Assembly (NCBI GenBank): GCA_025350445.1
Contig: JANXXV010000271.1
Location: forward strand, 1 to 5,030
DNA from: Bryobacteraceae bacterium
GTDB lineage: Bacteria > Acidobacteriota > Terriglobia > Bryobacterales > Bryobacteraceae
Length of the DNA stretch: 5,030 bases
Direction: 5' to 3'
The translations under genes and the position numbers were made by a program. The notes beneath the pieces were generated by a model. The model made no database searches and had not been told where the DNA came from. It was given only the letters and a program-made list of their open reading frames with translations. Below, piece after piece: positions 1-4,739 of the stretch; position 1 is the first letter of the stretch; each line of letters opens with the position of its first letter.

Positions 1-141
1 AGTACGCATTTCCGAGAGCGAAGTGCGTACTTCCAACTCGCTGAGCTGCGCTTTCGCTTGCGTGAGCCGCGCTCTTGCTTCGGCGGCGTCTTCTTTGCGG
101 TAGCCTTTGTGCATCATCTGTTCGGCGGCCTGGGCGGAATA
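1..141 (-). pseudogene. In-frame continuation of the HlyD/YbhG-like membrane fusion protein beyond an amber codon (partial)
   Basis: Directly after the TAG at 144-142 the same minus-strand frame stays open for 47 codons to the window edge. It reads as ordinary HlyD coiled-coil sequence: a GYRKEDAAEARARL stretch, then alanine-, glutamine- and glutamate-rich heptads ending in AQLSELEVRT and SEMRT. In homologues this is the returning helix of the hairpin, just before the second half of the lipoyl domain and the beta-barrel, which would lie left of the window. The good coding quality after the stop argues that it belongs to the same gene as 142-777 and that the TAG replaces a sense codon. There is no plausible start with a ribosome binding site here, so independent translation is unlikely. 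It is either the dead 3' part of a pseudogene, a sequencing error at the TAG, or product made by readthrough. Confidence 0.6.
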
Positions 142-777
142 CTAGCGTTGTTCGGCCGCGCGGATTTCTTCAGGGCGTGTGCCGGCCCGAAGCAGCACCA
201 GCCGCTGGCGGGCCGATTCGGCGCGTCCCGCGAGCTGATCCCGGCGCGCGCGAGCTTCGTCATAAGCCTGCGCGGATACGTCGCCCGTCTTGTACAGGTT
301 GCCGACGCGCGCAAATACCGATGCTGCATTCGCCGCGTCGGCGTTCGCTGCGTCATAATCCGCCAAAGCCTGCGCGATTTCTTCGGGCCTCGGGCCGTGC
401 CGCGCCTCCTGCAGTGTCGCGAGTTCCCGGCGCGTGGCAGCTTCGGCTTGCTGGATCTCCTCTGGACGATATCCTGCCCGCAGTCTGGCGGCCTGTGCCC
501 CGGCTTCCGCAACGCGCCCCCGCGACTGATCCCGCTGGGCCAATAGCTCATCTACTTCGAACCGGACCAAAGGCGCCCCTTTCTTAACCAGTTGCCCTTC
601 TTCCACCAGCACCTCGCGCACGCGGCCGCCGACTTTCGATCCTACCTGGATCTCGCGGGTTTCCACTGTGCCCGACAGTTGCAGCGCGGATGGTCCGTTG
701 CGCCGCCCGCCCAGCAACACATAAGCGCCTACCGCGGCCAGCGCCGCCACCAGCACTACTATCACCGGTTTCTTCAT
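142..777 (-). CDS. HlyD-family (YbhG-like) membrane fusion protein, N-terminal part ending at an in-frame TAG
   Basis: This is the periplasmic adaptor type that links an inner-membrane ABC or other pump to the outer membrane. Residues 4-22 form a single N-terminal membrane anchor. Residues about 35-75 (GTVETREIQVGSKVGGRV, then EEGQLVKKGAPLVRFE) are the first half of the biotinyl-lipoyl domain. From about 78 onward comes the alpha-helical hairpin with three G-x-RPEEI repeats at 102, 128 and 199, a pattern close to E. coli YbhG. ATG 777 is chosen because the lysine pair and membrane anchor follow it at once, a purine-rich GGGAAGAGG lies just upstream, and it overlaps the TetR stop as ATGA. Length to the TAG is 211 residues, against roughly 320-400 for the family, and the frame continues beyond it. 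It is probably a broken or misread gene. Transporter genes would be expected to the left. The family call is secure; the substrate is unknown. Confidence 0.85.
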   Translation of the reverse strand: MKKPVIVVLVAALAAVGAYVLLGGRRNGPSALQLSGTVETREIQVGSKVGGRVREVLVEEGQLVKKGAPLVRFEVDELLAQRDQSRGRVAEAGAQAARLRAGYRPEEIQQAEAATRRELATLQEARHGPRPEEIAQALADYDAANADAANAASVFARVGNLYKTGDVSAQAYDEARARRDQLAGRAESARQRLVLLRAGTRPEEIRAAEQR

Positions 778-1388
778 CGCCTCTTCCCAGGATCGAACCC
801 ATCCGCCGCAAGTTGCAGGCGAGTCTTCATGGTCTTTCGCAGCCAGCCTCGTTTCAAGCTGGCATCCATCAGCCATTCCAACGTGGTGCCAACATACAGG
901 GAAAACATAGACTCCGCCACTACGTTCGGGTCCCCGCGAAGCAGGCCGTTGGCGCGCAACTCACAGAGCACCTCTGCCAGCGCCCCAGTGAAACGCCGTC
1001 TCAATTCCGCATGGGCGGCACGGTTAGCCGGATGCATCAACACCTGCAGCACCAAGCTTCTGCTTTGTTCGCCCAACCGCTCGTTCTCTTCGCAGAACTC
1101 CACAAACAAGGAGAGCACATGCCGCATTTTTACTTTGTGCCGCTGCGTGAACTGGCTTTGCAGCAGGCTCTGCATTGCCTCAATGCGGGATGCGGCCACG
1201 GCCGCCAGGATCAACTGTTTTTGCGGAAAGTAGTTGAAAAAGGTGGCCCGTGAGATACCGGCGTTTTCGCAGATCAGCTCCACCGGCACGTTGTCGAAGC
1301 CGCGTTCCGCGAACAGCGACATCGCAGTTCTGGTGATCTCAAGCTCGGTGTGCCGTTTCTGTTTTTCTCTAAGAGTAAGAGCAATCAT
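774..1388 (-). CDS. TetR/AcrR-family transcriptional regulator
   Basis: A 204-residue regulator, a typical TetR length. The N-terminal DNA-binding domain covers about 17-63: TRTAMSLFAERGFDNVPVE is followed by the helix-turn-helix (about 36-55, with ENAGISRATFFNYFPQK, the signature recognition-helix segment). The remaining helices form the ligand-binding and dimerisation domain, ending in the SMFSLYVGTTLEWL type of helix seen in this family. The gene overlaps the membrane fusion protein start by 4 nt (ATGA at 777-774), so the two are probably translationally coupled and the repressor is likely to control the efflux unit. E. coli cecR (ybiH) sits in the same position before ybhG. The start at 1388 follows a weak GGATGG (1401-1396) by 7 nt and a strong promoter. 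A large palindrome over that promoter suggests autorepression. The ligand cannot be read from the sequence. Confidence 0.93.
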   Translation of the reverse strand: MIALTLREKQKRHTELEITRTAMSLFAERGFDNVPVELICENAGISRATFFNYFPQKQLILAAVAASRIEAMQSLLQSQFTQRHKVKMRHVLSLFVEFCEENERLGEQSRSLVLQVLMHPANRAAHAELRRRFTGALAEVLCELRANGLLRGDPNVVAESMFSLYVGTTLEWLMDASLKRGWLRKTMKTRLQLAADGFDPGKRR

Positions 1389-1390
1389 CA

Positions 1391-1438
1391 GACTGCCATC
1401 CAGAACTTAGACTATAGTCCACAATCTGGATGCAAGTC
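1391..1438. promoter_or_regulatory. 48-bp nested dyad, candidate TetR operator
   Basis: A hyphenated palindrome centred between 1414 and 1415. Its parts are GACT (1391-1394) with AGTC (1435-1438), CATCCAGA (1397-1404) with TCTGGATG (1425-1432), and a perfect core GACTATAGTC (1410-1419). Of 24 symmetric base pairs 18 match. It spans the -35, the -10 and the ribosome binding site of the TetR gene. The left end of the promoter-side arm lies upstream of the predicted transcription start, so the symmetry cannot be a hairpin in the mRNA and is best read as protein-binding DNA. The span is longer than one TetR dimer usually covers, so two dimers, or a core plus flanking contacts, are possible. Confidence 0.65.
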
Positions 1439-1440
1439 AA
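1411..1440 (-). promoter_or_regulatory. Sigma-70 promoter of the TetR-HlyD unit
   Basis: Minus strand: a -35 box TTGACT (1440-1435) and a -10 box TATAGT (1416-1411), each one base off consensus, separated by 18 nt. The expected transcription start is near 1404, leaving a leader of about 16 nt before ATG 1388. The -35 box contains the TGA stop of the upstream esterase gene (1439-1437), so the new unit starts exactly where the previous one ends. It is a prediction from sequence only. Confidence 0.75.
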
Positions 1441-2093
1441 CCTAGACGCGTGGAGAGCCAGGCAGCGATGTCGCGGAGGCTTTCCGGGGAAACCGTGTGC
1501 GGCATCGGGTATTCACGGTAAGTCAGGTCCACCGGCAAGGTTTGCAGCCTGTCGCGAATCCCGCGTCCGTAGCTCACCGGCAGCACCTGATCCAATGTGC
1601 CGTGGACGATGATCATCGCGAGACCCCGCAATTGTTCGGCCGGCGCGATCAAGGGCTCAATCTCCGGCATCAGCCGTCCGCTCATGCCAACCACTCCGGC
1701 AAATTTCTCCGGGTGGGTGAGCGCGGCAGCCAGACTGATGATGCACCCCTGGCTGAACCCCATCAAATAGACGCGGCTTGGGTCCGCGCCGTAAGCCTCG
1801 ACGAGTTCATCCACAAACTTCAGCAGCAGTAGCCGGCTGGCATCTGCCTCCTGCGGCTGAATCACAATGCCGGTTGGGGTGAACTGAATGTGGAACCAGG
1901 CGTAGGCGCCTCGCTCCAACGTGATGGGGGCGCGCGCGCTGGCAATCAGAAAACGTCCGTCGAGCGACGGCGCCAGTCCCATCAGATCCTGTTCGTTGCT
2001 GCCGATTCCATGCAGCAATACCAGCAGCGGCGGCCGTCCCTCAGAGGGAACGGCTGGTTGCCTGACGATGTGCGTTAGTGAGAGCTGCTTCAT
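1437..2093 (-). CDS. Alpha/beta hydrolase, phospholipase/carboxylesterase (COG0400) family
   Basis: A 218-residue cytoplasmic serine hydrolase, the usual length for this family. The oxyanion-loop strand is LLVLLHGIGSNEQDL (about 23-37). The nucleophile elbow is GFSQG with Ser114, the acid is Asp168 in HGTLDQVLP, and the base is His199 in PMPHTVSPE, so the triad is complete. There is no signal peptide. Family members hydrolyse short-chain esters; relatives such as Bacillus MhqD are induced by quinones. The ATG at 2093 overlaps the YceI stop as ATGA and has no Shine-Dalgarno sequence before it (the upstream bases are A-rich), so translation probably depends on re-initiation from yceI. The TGA stop lies inside the -35 box of the TetR promoter. 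The family call is firm; the natural substrate is unknown. Confidence 0.92.
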   Translation of the reverse strand: MKQLSLTHIVRQPAVPSEGRPPLLVLLHGIGSNEQDLMGLAPSLDGRFLIASARAPITLERGAYAWFHIQFTPTGIVIQPQEADASRLLLLKFVDELVEAYGADPSRVYLMGFSQGCIISLAAALTHPEKFAGVVGMSGRLMPEIEPLIAPAEQLRGLAMIIVHGTLDQVLPVSYGRGIRDRLQTLPVDLTYREYPMPHTVSPESLRDIAAWLSTRLG

Positions 2094-2617
2094 TTTTTGG
2101 TTAGTTCAATATCCAGTGTAATGGTGATGTCTTCGCCCACCAGCAATCCGCCGGTTTCGAGCGCCTGATTCCAGGTGAGGCCAAAATCCTTGCGGTTGAT
2201 CTTCGTTGTAGCCGACGCGCCCGCCTTAGTGTTGCCCCAGGGATCTTTGACTTCTTCGGTTGGCCCTTCCACACTCAGCACCACTTCGCGGGTGATGCCG
2301 TGAATGGAGAGATCGCCAACGATTGCCAGAGCGTCCGGTCCAGTTCGGGCAAACGACTTGGAGATGAAGTTGATCGTGGGGAAGTTGGCTACATCCAGAA
2401 AATCCGCGCTTTGCAGGTGCGCATCACGCTGCGGTTCGCTGGTGTTTACGGTGGACGCATCGATTGCCGCTTCCAGTTTAGAATTCCCCAGGTCGGCGGA
2501 ATCGAAAGCAACGGTGCCAGTAACTTTTGAAAACTCGCCACGGACGTTCGCAACCATCAGGTGGCGGACTTTGAAATGCGCACGCGAATGCGCGGGATCA
2601 ATTTCATATTGAATCAT
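2090..2617 (-). CDS. YceI-family polyisoprenoid-binding-like protein, cytoplasmic form
   Basis: A 175-residue single-domain YceI lipocalin-like beta-barrel. Recognisable segments are YEIDPAHSRAHFKVRHLMVANVRGEF (2-28, given here without its initial residues), the central SEPQRDAHLQSADFLDV (60-76) and FPTINFISKSF (79-89). The end has NRKDFGLTWNQALETGG, followed by the closing strand ITITLDIEL. Family members bind long isoprenoid chains, including quinone tails, in the barrel. Unlike E. coli YceI there is no signal peptide, so the protein should stay in the cytoplasm. ATG 2617 has a good GGAG (2629-2626) 8 nt upstream, and the protein begins right at the first barrel strand. The MarR gene ends 27 nt upstream with no room for a separate promoter in the gap, so the two are cotranscribed. 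The 3' end overlaps the esterase by 4 nt. Its role in this operon is inferred. Confidence 0.93.
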   Translation of the reverse strand: MIQYEIDPAHSRAHFKVRHLMVANVRGEFSKVTGTVAFDSADLGNSKLEAAIDASTVNTSEPQRDAHLQSADFLDVANFPTINFISKSFARTGPDALAIVGDLSIHGITREVVLSVEGPTEEVKDPWGNTKAGASATTKINRKDFGLTWNQALETGGLLVGEDITITLDIELTKK

Positions 2618-2644
2618 AGTGTGTTCTCCAGAGATGCCAAATCT

Positions 2645-3133
2645 TCACTGGGCCTGCGAAAAGTTTTCGAGTTCTTCTCTGAACCGCTCCAGCAGGCCGA
2701 TCAAAACCTTCGTGTCAGCCCTACTGATGTTTCGCATCAGTTTTCGATTCCACTTTTCAATCGGCTCATCCAGTTCATTAACCAGCGCCAGGCCGGCGGG
2801 AGTCAACTGAATGGTGACGACGCGGCGGTCGTCCGTACTTCGGGTCCGCAGCAGCAGATCCCGCTTCTCAAGCCGGTCGATAAGGCGCGTTACGTCCGGA
2901 TCACGCGTAACTAAGCGTTCTCCAATCTCGCGGCAGCAAAGGCCCTTGCCGGCGGCCCCGCGAAGGATGCGTAACACGTTGTACTGGGTGGCCGACAACC
3001 CGGAAGTTTTCAACAGATCGGCGAGAACTTGCGTCATTACGTCCGACGTGCGGAGGATGTTCAATACTGCTTCCTCGCCTGGACTATTGAAACCTTTGCT
3101 TTGGCGAATTTCGCTTTGGATCTTGCCGGCCAC
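2645..3133 (-). CDS. MarR-family transcriptional regulator (GTG start)
   Basis: A 162-residue winged helix-turn-helix regulator. The N-terminal dimerisation helices (about 17-45) are followed by SATQYNVLRILRGA (47-60), the recognition helix region CREIGERLVTRDPDVTRLIDRLE (67-89, motif positions only approximate) and the wing with STDDRRVVTIQLT (99-111), whose DxRR motif marks the family. The frame is open up to an ATG at 3190, but GTG 3133 is preferred. It gives the usual N-terminus (AGKIQSEIRQ), and a clear promoter lies between the two candidate starts, making the ATG version start upstream of its own promoter. Cys66-Cys67 sit next to the recognition helix and could be a thiol sensor, which is speculation. 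It is probably the repressor of its own operon with yceI and the esterase, via a palindrome in its promoter. Confidence 0.9.
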   Translation of the reverse strand: MAGKIQSEIRQSKGFNSPGEEAVLNILRTSDVMTQVLADLLKTSGLSATQYNVLRILRGAAGKGLCCREIGERLVTRDPDVTRLIDRLEKRDLLLRTRSTDDRRVVTIQLTPAGLALVNELDEPIEKWNRKLMRNISRADTKVLIGLLERFREELENFSQAQ

Positions 3134-3139
3134 AAATCC

Positions 3140-3169
3140 ATAATACTCGTTGTAAACGACTAGTGTCAA
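3140..3169 (-). promoter_or_regulatory. Promoter of the MarR-YceI-esterase operon
   Basis: Minus strand: a perfect -35 TTGACA (3169-3164), an 18-nt spacer, and a -10 TATTAT (3145-3140), one base off consensus. Six bases follow before the GTG at 3133, so the predicted transcription start falls on or beside the start codon, implying a leaderless mRNA. No convincing Shine-Dalgarno sequence is present, which agrees with that reading. The promoter also settles the start of the MarR gene, because the ATG at 3190 lies upstream of it. Confidence 0.72.
3144..3162. promoter_or_regulatory. Inverted repeat between -35 and -10, candidate MarR operator
   Basis: On the plus strand this is TACTCGTTGTAAACGACTA, centred at 3153. 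Of the outer eight base pairs seven match (the C/C pair at 3146 and 3160 does not), and the inner arms TCGTT and AACGA are perfect around a 3-nt centre. The site fills the spacer of the MarR promoter and touches its -10, an ideal position for repression by a dimer. Size and position are as expected for a MarR operator. Binding is inferred. Confidence 0.6.
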
Positions 3170-3200
3170 GAACGAAGATCGAACCGGCAAAAAGTCTCTC

Positions 3201-3230
3201 TTGACATATGCGCCGCTTTAAATGTACTCT
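3201..3230 (+). promoter_or_regulatory. Promoter of the GntR-DUF1648 unit
   Basis: A perfect -35 TTGACA (3201-3206) is followed either by TGTACT (3223-3228, 16-nt spacer) or by TACTCT (3225-3230, 18-nt spacer) as the -10. Neither -10 is close to consensus. The predicted start is around 3235-3237, leaving a leader of only about 12-14 nt before ATG 3249. It is divergent from the MarR promoter, with 31 nt between the two -35 boxes. Confidence 0.55.
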
Positions 3231-3236
3231 GTACAT
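3222..3236. promoter_or_regulatory. Perfect palindrome at the GntR promoter, candidate operator
   Basis: ATGTAC-TCT-GTACAT has perfect 6-bp arms around a 3-nt centre and lies over the -10 and expected transcription start of the GntR gene. YtrA-type GntR regulators usually repress their own operons through palindromes with GTAC/TAC-like half-sites, so autorepression is the simplest reading. The short arms alone could arise by chance; the position is what supports it. Confidence 0.6.
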
Positions 3237-3248
3237 GGACATTAGACA

Positions 3249-3647
3249 ATGCCGCCTACCCCTCCGATCCTGCAAATTGCGTTGAACGGTGAAGCGCCGG
3301 TGTACCGGCAAATTGTCGATGCGCTTCGCCATGCGTTGGTTGCAGGAGACATCGAGCCGGGGCACATCCTTCCGCCGGTCCGTCAACTGGCTGTAGATCT
3401 GGGCGTCCACTTCAATACGGTGGCTGAGGCATATCGCATACTGGCCGCGGAGGGATGGTTGGACCTGAAGCGGCGCCGCGGGGCGCTGGTGCTGTCCCGA
3501 AAGAGTCCCGCGCACCCGGATGCCACCGCCTCCGGCATCTTCTCCCGCCGCCTGCGGGAGCTCATTGCTGAGCTTCGCGCGTCCGGCATGTCTCCCGCCC
3601 GTATCGCTCGCGAGCTCCGTGGTCTCGCGGAAGGATTAGAAAAATGA
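3249..3647 (+). CDS. GntR-family transcriptional regulator, YtrA type
   Basis: A 132-residue regulator with an N-terminal GntR winged helix-turn-helix at about 18-82: VYRQIVDALRHALVAGDI, LPPVRQLAVDLGVHFNTVAE (41-60, the recognition segment) and the wing ending KRRRGALVL. After it comes only a short helical tail of about 50 residues (FSRRLRELIAELRASGMSP and so on), with no ligand-binding domain of FadR, HutC or MocR type. This is the size and layout of the YtrA subfamily, which typically sits in front of membrane protein or ABC transporter genes. The ATG at 3249 follows a weak GGA (3237-3239). The stop overlaps the next start as ATGA (3644-3647). It probably represses its own operon through the palindrome at 3222-3236. 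The inducing signal is unknown. Confidence 0.92.
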   Translation: MPPTPPILQIALNGEAPVYRQIVDALRHALVAGDIEPGHILPPVRQLAVDLGVHFNTVAEAYRILAAEGWLDLKRRRGALVLSRKSPAHPDATASGIFSRRLRELIAELRASGMSPARIARELRGLAEGLEK

Positions 3648-3901
3648 ACCCCAATTTCTGGCTACCTCCGTTGCTGATTCTCTTATTGGGACTGCTGTGG
3701 TTCCGCATGCCGCATCTGACGCGCCCCGACATCTTCTTTGCGATCACCGTGGAACCTGGTTTCCGGAACTCGCCCGATGCCATCGCTATTCTTGGTAAGT
3801 ACAACAGGCGGATCTGTATGCACACGGCGGTTGCGGTTGCGCTTGCCGCCGCCTGCGGGGTCCTGCACTTTGAGAAGTTCCTCGTCCTGGCCTTCTTGTA
3901 G
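3644..3901 (+). CDS. N-terminal fragment of a DUF1648-type membrane protein, ending at an in-frame TAG
   Basis: The ATG overlaps the GntR stop by 4 nt and has a good GGAAGGA (3629-3635) 8 nt upstream, so translation surely starts here. The 85 residues hold a membrane segment at about 5-20 (FWLPPLLILLLGLLWF), a loop with PDIFFAITVEPGFRNSPDA typical of the N-terminus of these proteins, and a second hydrophobic stretch from about 60 (HTAVAVALAAACGV, then KFLVLAFL). It stops at TAG 3899-3901 in the middle of that hydrophobic region. The same frame resumes immediately with QVAGPMLALN and runs to 4693. Reading 3644-4693 as one gene gives 349 codons before the stop, near the length I would expect for GntR-linked DUF1648 proteins. 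The TAG could come from a TGG or CAG codon by one change. It is a broken gene, a sequence error or a readthrough site. Confidence 0.75.
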   Translation: MNPNFWLPPLLILLLGLLWFRMPHLTRPDIFFAITVEPGFRNSPDAIAILGKYNRRICMHTAVAVALAAACGVLHFEKFLVLAFL

Positions 3902-3904
3902 CAA

Positions 3905-4693
3905 GTGGCCGGGCCCATGCTGGCGCTGAATTCCGCCAGTGAAGATGCCCGTCCATTTGCCGCCGAGCCCAGCCGTGAATTTCAGGTGGAGCTCTCTCCC
4001 CGCACCGAATCACTTCCTGGCGGGATGATTGCCTTCGCAATTCCTTTCGTCATTCTGGCCGCCGCCGGCCTGATCTTATATTGGAACCGGCAGCAGATTC
4101 CGCAATCCTTTCCGGTGCACTGGGGGTTTGATGGAAAGCCAAATCGCTGGGCGCAGCGCAATCCACGCAATGTCTACGGCTCCCTGGTGATTGGCGCGCT
4201 GATGTGTTTCATGATGGTGGTGATAGCGTCGCTGACAGTGCGCTCACGCCGGATTTCCGTGACGGGTGTACAAGGAAACAACGAACGCGAGTTCCGCCGC
4301 TTGAACCTCTTGGCGCTACTGGGCGCGGAATACCTGCTGGCTTTTATCTTCGGCGTCTTGCCGATTCTTTCCACTTTAAGCGGCACCACGGCCGGCCCCA
4401 TGTTCGCGGCGATCACGATGTTGGTTGCAGTGGTCCCGGTGACGTTGCTCATCCGCCAGGGCGAGGGGGGCACCCGGCTCTCGCCTGTTTCCGCCGCCGC
4501 TAAACCGGCTGGAGATCGTACGCCCGACCATTGCTGGAAATGGGGGATGTTCTATATCAATCCGGATGACCCGGCGCTCTTCGTCGAGAAGCGCTTTGGA
4601 TTGGAGTACACCGTGAATCTGGGAAACCCTTGGTCGTGGGTGCTGGTTCCTGCCACCATCGTAATACCGTTTGGAGCGCTTTTTCTGCGCTAA
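3905..4693 (+). CDS. DUF1648/DUF5808 multi-pass membrane protein, main part downstream of an in-frame TAG
   Basis: This is the larger part of the gene that starts at 3644, in the same frame. Counted from the GTG at 3905, hydrophobic segments lie at about 41-60, 91-110, 132-158, 166-183 and 244-261. The DUF1648 signature is QIPQSFPVHWGFDGKPNRW (64-82), the motif shared with the SdpI-type immunity/signalling family. A C-terminal DUF5808-like motif, FYINPDDPALFVEKRFG (216-232) with NLGNPWSWV (238-246), completes it. If translated alone it would have to start at GTG 3905 or ATG 3917, neither with a Shine-Dalgarno sequence, three codons or fewer to a few codons after the TAG. Restart by coupling is possible but weak. 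Its partner is the GntR regulator just upstream. The function of this family is poorly defined; a role in sensing or resisting membrane-active agents is an analogy to SdpI only. It ends in TAA. Confidence 0.82.
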   Translation: MAGPMLALNSASEDARPFAAEPSREFQVELSPRTESLPGGMIAFAIPFVILAAAGLILYWNRQQIPQSFPVHWGFDGKPNRWAQRNPRNVYGSLVIGALMCFMMVVIASLTVRSRRISVTGVQGNNEREFRRLNLLALLGAEYLLAFIFGVLPILSTLSGTTAGPMFAAITMLVAVVPVTLLIRQGEGGTRLSPVSAAAKPAGDRTPDHCWKWGMFYINPDDPALFVEKRFGLEYTVNLGNPWSWVLVPATIVIPFGALFLR

Positions 4694-4696
4694 GGA

Positions 4697-4739
4697 ATTC
4701 TGTTGTCTTTCGCCTTAAATTCCCTCTAACCAACAGAAT
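4697..4739. repeat. 9-bp inverted repeat spanning the gap before the last gene
   Basis: ATTCTGTTG (4697-4705) and CAACAGAAT (4731-4739) are perfect reverse complements, separated by 25 nt. The right arm runs into the first two bases of the ATG at 4738. There is no run of T after it, so it is not a typical terminator for the DUF1648 gene. It could be an operator, or an RNA structure that covers the start codon if transcription comes from upstream. A weak promoter-like pair, TTGTCT (4703-4708) and TCTAAC (4725-4730), lies between the arms but is not convincing. Confidence 0.5.

Noticed and set aside
1..31. 8-bp inverted repeat AGTACGCA/TGCGTACT at the left edge
   Set aside because: It falls in coding sequence, explained by two similar residue runs (EVRT and EMRT); there is no neighbouring T-run or second copy.
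778..876. Upstream ATG at 876 extending the HlyD protein by 33 residues
   Set aside because: The extension lies within the TetR coding region and puts a polar stretch before the membrane anchor; ATG 777 has the ATGA overlap and a purine-rich ribosome binding site.
592..1253. Long open frames on the plus strand, up to 213 codons, opposite the TetR and HlyD genes
   Set aside because: They have no recognisable domain and odd composition, and they lie wholly antisense to two clear genes; they are shadows of GC-rich coding.
3134..3190. ATG at 3190 as the MarR start
   Set aside because: The strong promoter at 3169-3140 would then lie inside the gene, and the extra residues do not resemble the family N-terminus.
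3542..3560. GC-rich hairpin CTCCCGC/GCGGGAG with a 5-nt loop
   Set aside because: It lies inside the GntR coding region encoding an arginine-rich helix, with no T-tract, so it is not a terminator.
4703..4730. Promoter-like TTGTCT and TCTAAC with a 16-nt spacer before the secreted protein gene
   Set aside because: Both boxes match consensus at only four of six bases; too weak to list as a promoter.
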